Source: Acidovorax sp.
GTDB taxonomy: Bacteria; Pseudomonadota; Gammaproteobacteria; Burkholderiales; Burkholderiaceae_C
Reading direction: 5' to 3'
NCBI GenBank assembly: GCA_030150585.1
Contig: JASLFM010000264.1
Location: forward strand, 1 to 9,104
Length of the DNA: 9,104 nt
The notes beneath the pieces were generated by a model. It made no database searches, had not been told where the DNA came from, and saw only the letters and a program-made list of their open reading frames with translations. This document shows positions 6,396 through 9,104 of this stretch, piece by piece. Position 1 is the stretch's first letter. Every line of letters begins with the position of its first letter. A program made the translations under genes and the position numbers.

Positions 6396-6995
6396 ATGAG
6401 TGAAGCTCCAGTCGACTCCAGCAAGCGGACGTGGCTCATTGCGTCCGGCTGCGCTGGTGCGGTGGGCGGCGTGGCAACCGCCGTTCCTTTCGTGAGTACG
6501 TTCCAGCCCTCCGAAAAGGCCAAGGCGGCCGGTGCCGCCGTCGAGGCGGACATCTCCGGCCTCAAGCCCGGCGAGAAGCTCACCGTCGAGTGGCGCGGAA
6601 AGCCCGTGTGGATCGTCAAGCGTACGCCCGAGCAAGTGGCCGAACTGAAGGCGCTCGATGGACAGCTGGCCGACCCCCAGTCCCAGCGCCACCCCGACGA
6701 GCTCACGCCGCCCTACGCCCGCAACGAAGCGCGCTCCATCAAGCCTGAGATCCTCGTGGTGGTCGGCATCTGCACCCACCTGGGCTGCTCGCCCTCCGAT
6801 AAGTTCGCCTCCGGCCCGCAGCCCTCGCTGCCCGACGACTGGAAGGGCGGCTTCCTGTGTCCCTGCCACGGCTCCACGTTCGACATGGCGGGGCGCGTGT
6901 TCAAGAACAAGCCCGCACCCGACAACCTCGAGGTGCCGCCCCACATGTACCTGTCGGAGACCAAGCTCCTGATCGGTGAAGACAAGAAGGCTTGA
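6396..6995 (+). CDS. petA: ubiquinol-cytochrome c reductase iron-sulfur (Rieske) subunit
   Basis: A 199-residue Rieske protein of the cytochrome bc1 complex (complex III). It takes the first electron from ubiquinol at the Qo site and passes it to cytochrome c1. [2Fe-2S] ligands are C126 and H128 (CTHLGC) and C155 and H158 (CPCHGS), with C131 and C157 as the usual disulfide. The N-terminal anchor (about 12-35) is Ala/Gly-rich as in Tat-exported Rieske proteins, but the signal reads S-K10-R11-T-W-L with Lys in place of the first Arg. The globular cluster domain follows a hinge at about 38-50. ATG 6396 has GAGGA (6386-6390) and starts the family-typical N-terminus; the frame is open upstream only to a TTG. 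petB follows after 11 bases. Confidence 0.97.
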   Translation: MSEAPVDSSKRTWLIASGCAGAVGGVATAVPFVSTFQPSEKAKAAGAAVEADISGLKPGEKLTVEWRGKPVWIVKRTPEQVAELKALDGQLADPQSQRHPDELTPPYARNEARSIKPEILVVVGICTHLGCSPSDKFASGPQPSLPDDWKGGFLCPCHGSTFDMAGRVFKNKPAPDNLEVPPHMYLSETKLLIGEDKKA

Positions 6996-7006
6996 GGGAG
7001 ACAACG

Positions 7007-8425
7007 ATGGCTTATCGCGAATTCCAGGAGATCTCCCCCAACGCCTCGGCGGGCGCCAAGCTCACCAACTGGCTCGAGAACCGCTTCCCCACGGCCTTCG
7101 ACGCCTACAAGGTTCACATGTCGGAGTACTACGCTCCGAAGAACTTCAACTTCTGGTACATCTTCGGCTCGCTGGCCCTGCTGGTGCTGGTGATCCAGAT
7201 CGTTACCGGCATCTTCCTCGTGATGCACTACAAGCCCGACGCCGCCAAGGCGTTCGAGTCGGTCGAGTACATCATGCGCGACGTGCCCTGGGGCTGGCTG
7301 ATTCGCTACATGCACTCCACGGGCGCCTCGGCGTTCTTCGTGGTGGTGTACCTGCACATGTTCCGCGGCCTGCTCTACGGCTCGTACCGCAAGCCGCGCG
7401 AGCTGGTCTGGATCTTCGGCTGCGCCATCTTCCTGTGCCTCATGGCCGAGGCCTTCATGGGCTACCTGCTACCCTGGGGCCAGATGTCGTACTGGGGCGC
7501 GCAGGTGATCGTGAACCTGTTCTCGGCCATCCCCTTCATCGGCCCTGACCTGGCCCTGCTGATCCGCGGCGACTACGTGGTGGGCGACGCCACGCTGAAC
7601 CGTTTCTTCAGCTTCCACGTGATCGCCGTGCCGCTCGTGCTGCTGGGCTTGGTGGTGGCACACCTGCTGGCGCTGCATGACGTGGGCTCCAACAACCCTG
7701 ACGGCATCGAAATCAAGGGCCCTGGCAAGCCTGTGGACGCCCAGGGCCATCCGCTCGACGGCGTGCCGTTCCACCCGTACTACACGGTGCACGACATTTT
7801 TGGCGTGTCCGTGTTCCTGTTCATCTTCTCGGCGGTGATCTTCTTCGCGCCCGAGTTTGGTGGCTATTTCCTGGAGTACAACAACTTCATCCCGGCCGAT
7901 CCGCTGAAGACGCCCGCGCACATCGCGCCCGTGTGGTACTTCACGCCGTTCTACTCGATGCTGCGCGCCATCACGAGCGAGATGATGTATGCGCTGATCG
8001 CCTGCGTGGTGCTCGGTGCGGGCTTCGGGGTCCTGAAAGCCAAGCTGCCCAGCTTCATCAAGGCCGGTATTGCCGTGGCCGCCGTGGTCGTCATCGCGCT
8101 CATGCTCTCGATCGACGCCAAGTTCTGGGGCGTGGTCGTGATGGGCGGCGCCGTGATCATCCTGTTCTTCCTGCCCTGGCTGGACCAGAGCCCGGCGCGC
8201 TCGATCCGCTACCGCCCGAGCTGGCACAAGTACCTGTACGGCCTGTTCGTGATCGTGTTCGTGATCCTGGCCTACCTGGGCGTGCAGCCGCCATCGCCGA
8301 TCGGCGAGCGGGTCTCGCAGGTGGGTACGCTGTTCTACTTCGGCTTCTTCCTGCTGATGCCGTGGTGGAGCCGCCTGGGCGAGCCCAAGCCGGTGCCCGA
8401 CCGCGTCACCTTCGCCGCGCACTGA
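7007..8425 (+). CDS. petB: ubiquinol-cytochrome c reductase cytochrome b subunit
   Basis: A 472-residue cytochrome b, the membrane core of the bc1 complex that carries hemes bL and bH and both quinone sites. Heme ligands on helix B are H103 and H117 (13 residues between); on helix D H204 and H219 (14 between, one more than in Rhodobacter or mitochondria). Other marks are WGWLIRYMHSTGAS (95-108), LPWGQMSYWGA (155-165), GSNNPDG (227-233) and the Qo motif, which reads P308-V-W-Y311 instead of PEWY. About eight or nine transmembrane helices are present including the C-terminal group (about 355-390, 408-425 and 438-454). The start ATG 7007 has GGGAG (6996-7000, 6-base spacing), placed directly after the petA stop, so petA and petB are tightly linked in translation. 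Confidence 0.98.
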   Translation: MAYREFQEISPNASAGAKLTNWLENRFPTAFDAYKVHMSEYYAPKNFNFWYIFGSLALLVLVIQIVTGIFLVMHYKPDAAKAFESVEYIMRDVPWGWLIRYMHSTGASAFFVVVYLHMFRGLLYGSYRKPRELVWIFGCAIFLCLMAEAFMGYLLPWGQMSYWGAQVIVNLFSAIPFIGPDLALLIRGDYVVGDATLNRFFSFHVIAVPLVLLGLVVAHLLALHDVGSNNPDGIEIKGPGKPVDAQGHPLDGVPFHPYYTVHDIFGVSVFLFIFSAVIFFAPEFGGYFLEYNNFIPADPLKTPAHIAPVWYFTPFYSMLRAITSEMMYALIACVVLGAGFGVLKAKLPSFIKAGIAVAAVVVIALMLSIDAKFWGVVVMGGAVIILFFLPWLDQSPARSIRYRPSWHKYLYGLFVIVFVILAYLGVQPPSPIGERVSQVGTLFYFGFFLLMPWWSRLGEPKPVPDRVTFAAH

Positions 8426-8445
8426 GCTGCAGGAGAGAGTCCACC

Positions 8446-9104
8446 ATGAAGAAAATCATCCTCACGTTGATCGCAGCCATTGGCCTCGCCACGGGAGCGC
8501 AGGCTTCCGAGGGCGGCCTGGCCTGGGACAAGGCCCCCGTTAAGACGACCGACACGGCCTCTTTGCAGAATGGCGCCAAGCTGTTCGTGAACTACTGCCT
8601 GAGCTGCCATTCGGCCGCTTACATGCGCTTCAACCGCCTCAAGGACATCGGCCTCACGGACCAGCAGATCAAGGACAACCTGCTGTTCACCACGGACAAG
8701 GTGGGCGAGACCATGAAGGCGGCCATCGATCCCCGCCAGGCCAAGGAGTGGTTCGGTGCGAACCCGCCCGACCTGACCGTGATCGCGCGCTCGCGCGCGG
8801 GCCATAATGGCACGGGTGCCGACTACCTGTACACTTTCCTGCGCACGTTCTACCGCGACGACACCAAGGCCACGGGCTGGAACAACCTTGCATTCCCGAG
8901 CGTCGGCATGCCGCACGCGCTGTGGCAATTGCAGGGCGACCGCCGTCCCATCTTCGAGGAGCACGAGAGCCACGGCCACAAGACCGAGGTCTTCAAGGGC
9001 TGGGAGCAGGTGACGCCGGGTGCCATGACGCCCCTGCAGTACGATCAGGCCGTGGGCGATCTGGTCAACTACCTGCAGTGGATGGGCGAACCGGCCCAGA
9101 ACAC
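8446..9104 (+). CDS. petC: ubiquinol-cytochrome c reductase cytochrome c1 subunit (3' end outside window)
   Basis: The frame is open from ATG 8446 to the window end and gives 219 residues of cytochrome c1, the subunit that passes electrons from the Rieske protein to soluble cytochrome c. A Sec signal peptide (MKKIILTLIAAIGLATGAQA) probably ends at A20. The heme is attached at C51-L-S-C54-H55. DLTVIARSRAG (109-119) and the sixth ligand M155 (GMPHALW) are classical c1 motifs. The domain ends with a helix near 196-213; the C-terminal membrane anchor (family feature) must lie beyond 9104. AGGAGAGAG (8431-8439) is the ribosome site, 20 bases of gap after petB. This open partial frame completes the petABC operon. 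Confidence 0.96.
   Translation, partial: MKKIILTLIAAIGLATGAQASEGGLAWDKAPVKTTDTASLQNGAKLFVNYCLSCHSAAYMRFNRLKDIGLTDQQIKDNLLFTTDKVGETMKAAIDPRQAKEWFGANPPDLTVIARSRAGHNGTGADYLYTFLRTFYRDDTKATGWNNLAFPSVGMPHALWQLQGDRRPIFEEHESHGHKTEVFKGWEQVTPGAMTPLQYDQAVGDLVNYLQWMGEPAQN

Noticed and set aside
6992..7006. Upstream TTG start extending petB by 5 codons
   Set aside because: It overlaps the petA stop; ATG 7007 has GGGAG at 6-base spacing and the conserved N-terminus.
7469..8422. 317-codon - strand open frame inside petB
   Set aside because: It is His/Gln/Glu-rich antisense of a hydrophobic membrane protein, as expected from complementing Leu/Val/Ile codons; cytochrome b on the + strand explains the sequence.

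Overview
The window is GC-rich, densely packed chromosomal DNA from a betaproteobacterium, most likely a member of the Comamonadaceae (Acidovorax/Alicycliphilus-like). This placement is by inference. It rests on the hinT-tatABC order, the mscL / petABC divergent pair, recognisably burkholderial Tat and cytochrome bc1 sequences, and two intergenic palindromes (ending AGCGC / GCGCT around an 11-nt loop) of a type I associate with that family. No mobile element, CRISPR array, rRNA or tRNA was seen, and all genes look like core housekeeping genes.

Left part (1-2700, + strand): the 3' end of a patatin-like phospholipase gene, then hinT (HIT nucleotide hydrolase), then tatA, tatB and tatC, the three subunits of the twin-arginine protein export system. 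A TACAAT -10 box next to a 16-bp inverted repeat lies just before tatA. An 18-bp-arm palindrome after tatC acts as a bidirectional terminator shared with the convergent gene that follows.

Middle part (2701-5817): on the - strand a membrane-anchored, single-PDZ, DegS-like S1C serine protease. Divergent from it is a Nif3/YbgI-family dinuclear-metal protein with a probable near-leaderless start. Next comes pdxA (pyridoxine biosynthesis), whose ribosome binding site lies inside a second, imperfect copy of the palindrome. A hairpin with a T7 tract, read on the - strand, overlaps the pdxA stop and terminates mscL.

Right part (5818-9104): mscL (large mechanosensitive channel, - strand) is divergent from the petABC operon (Rieske protein, cytochrome b, cytochrome c1; petC is cut by the window end). 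Recognisable promoters for both sides lie in the 149-bp gap, with a CTTGAC-N10-GTCAAG dyad over the mscL -35.

The genes share an envelope theme: Tat export, envelope proteolysis, osmotic release and the bc1 complex. The Rieske protein is a classical Tat client, so tatABC and petA in the same window are functionally linked. I found no convincing undescribed multi-gene system. The interesting points are sequence deviations in well-known machines: a Lys-Arg Tat signal on the Rieske protein, Lys at position 8 of TatB together with Gln at the E. coli Glu170 position of TatC, a PVWY Qo motif and b6-like helix-D histidine spacing in cytochrome b. The paired palindromes, doing different jobs at two loci, are also notable.
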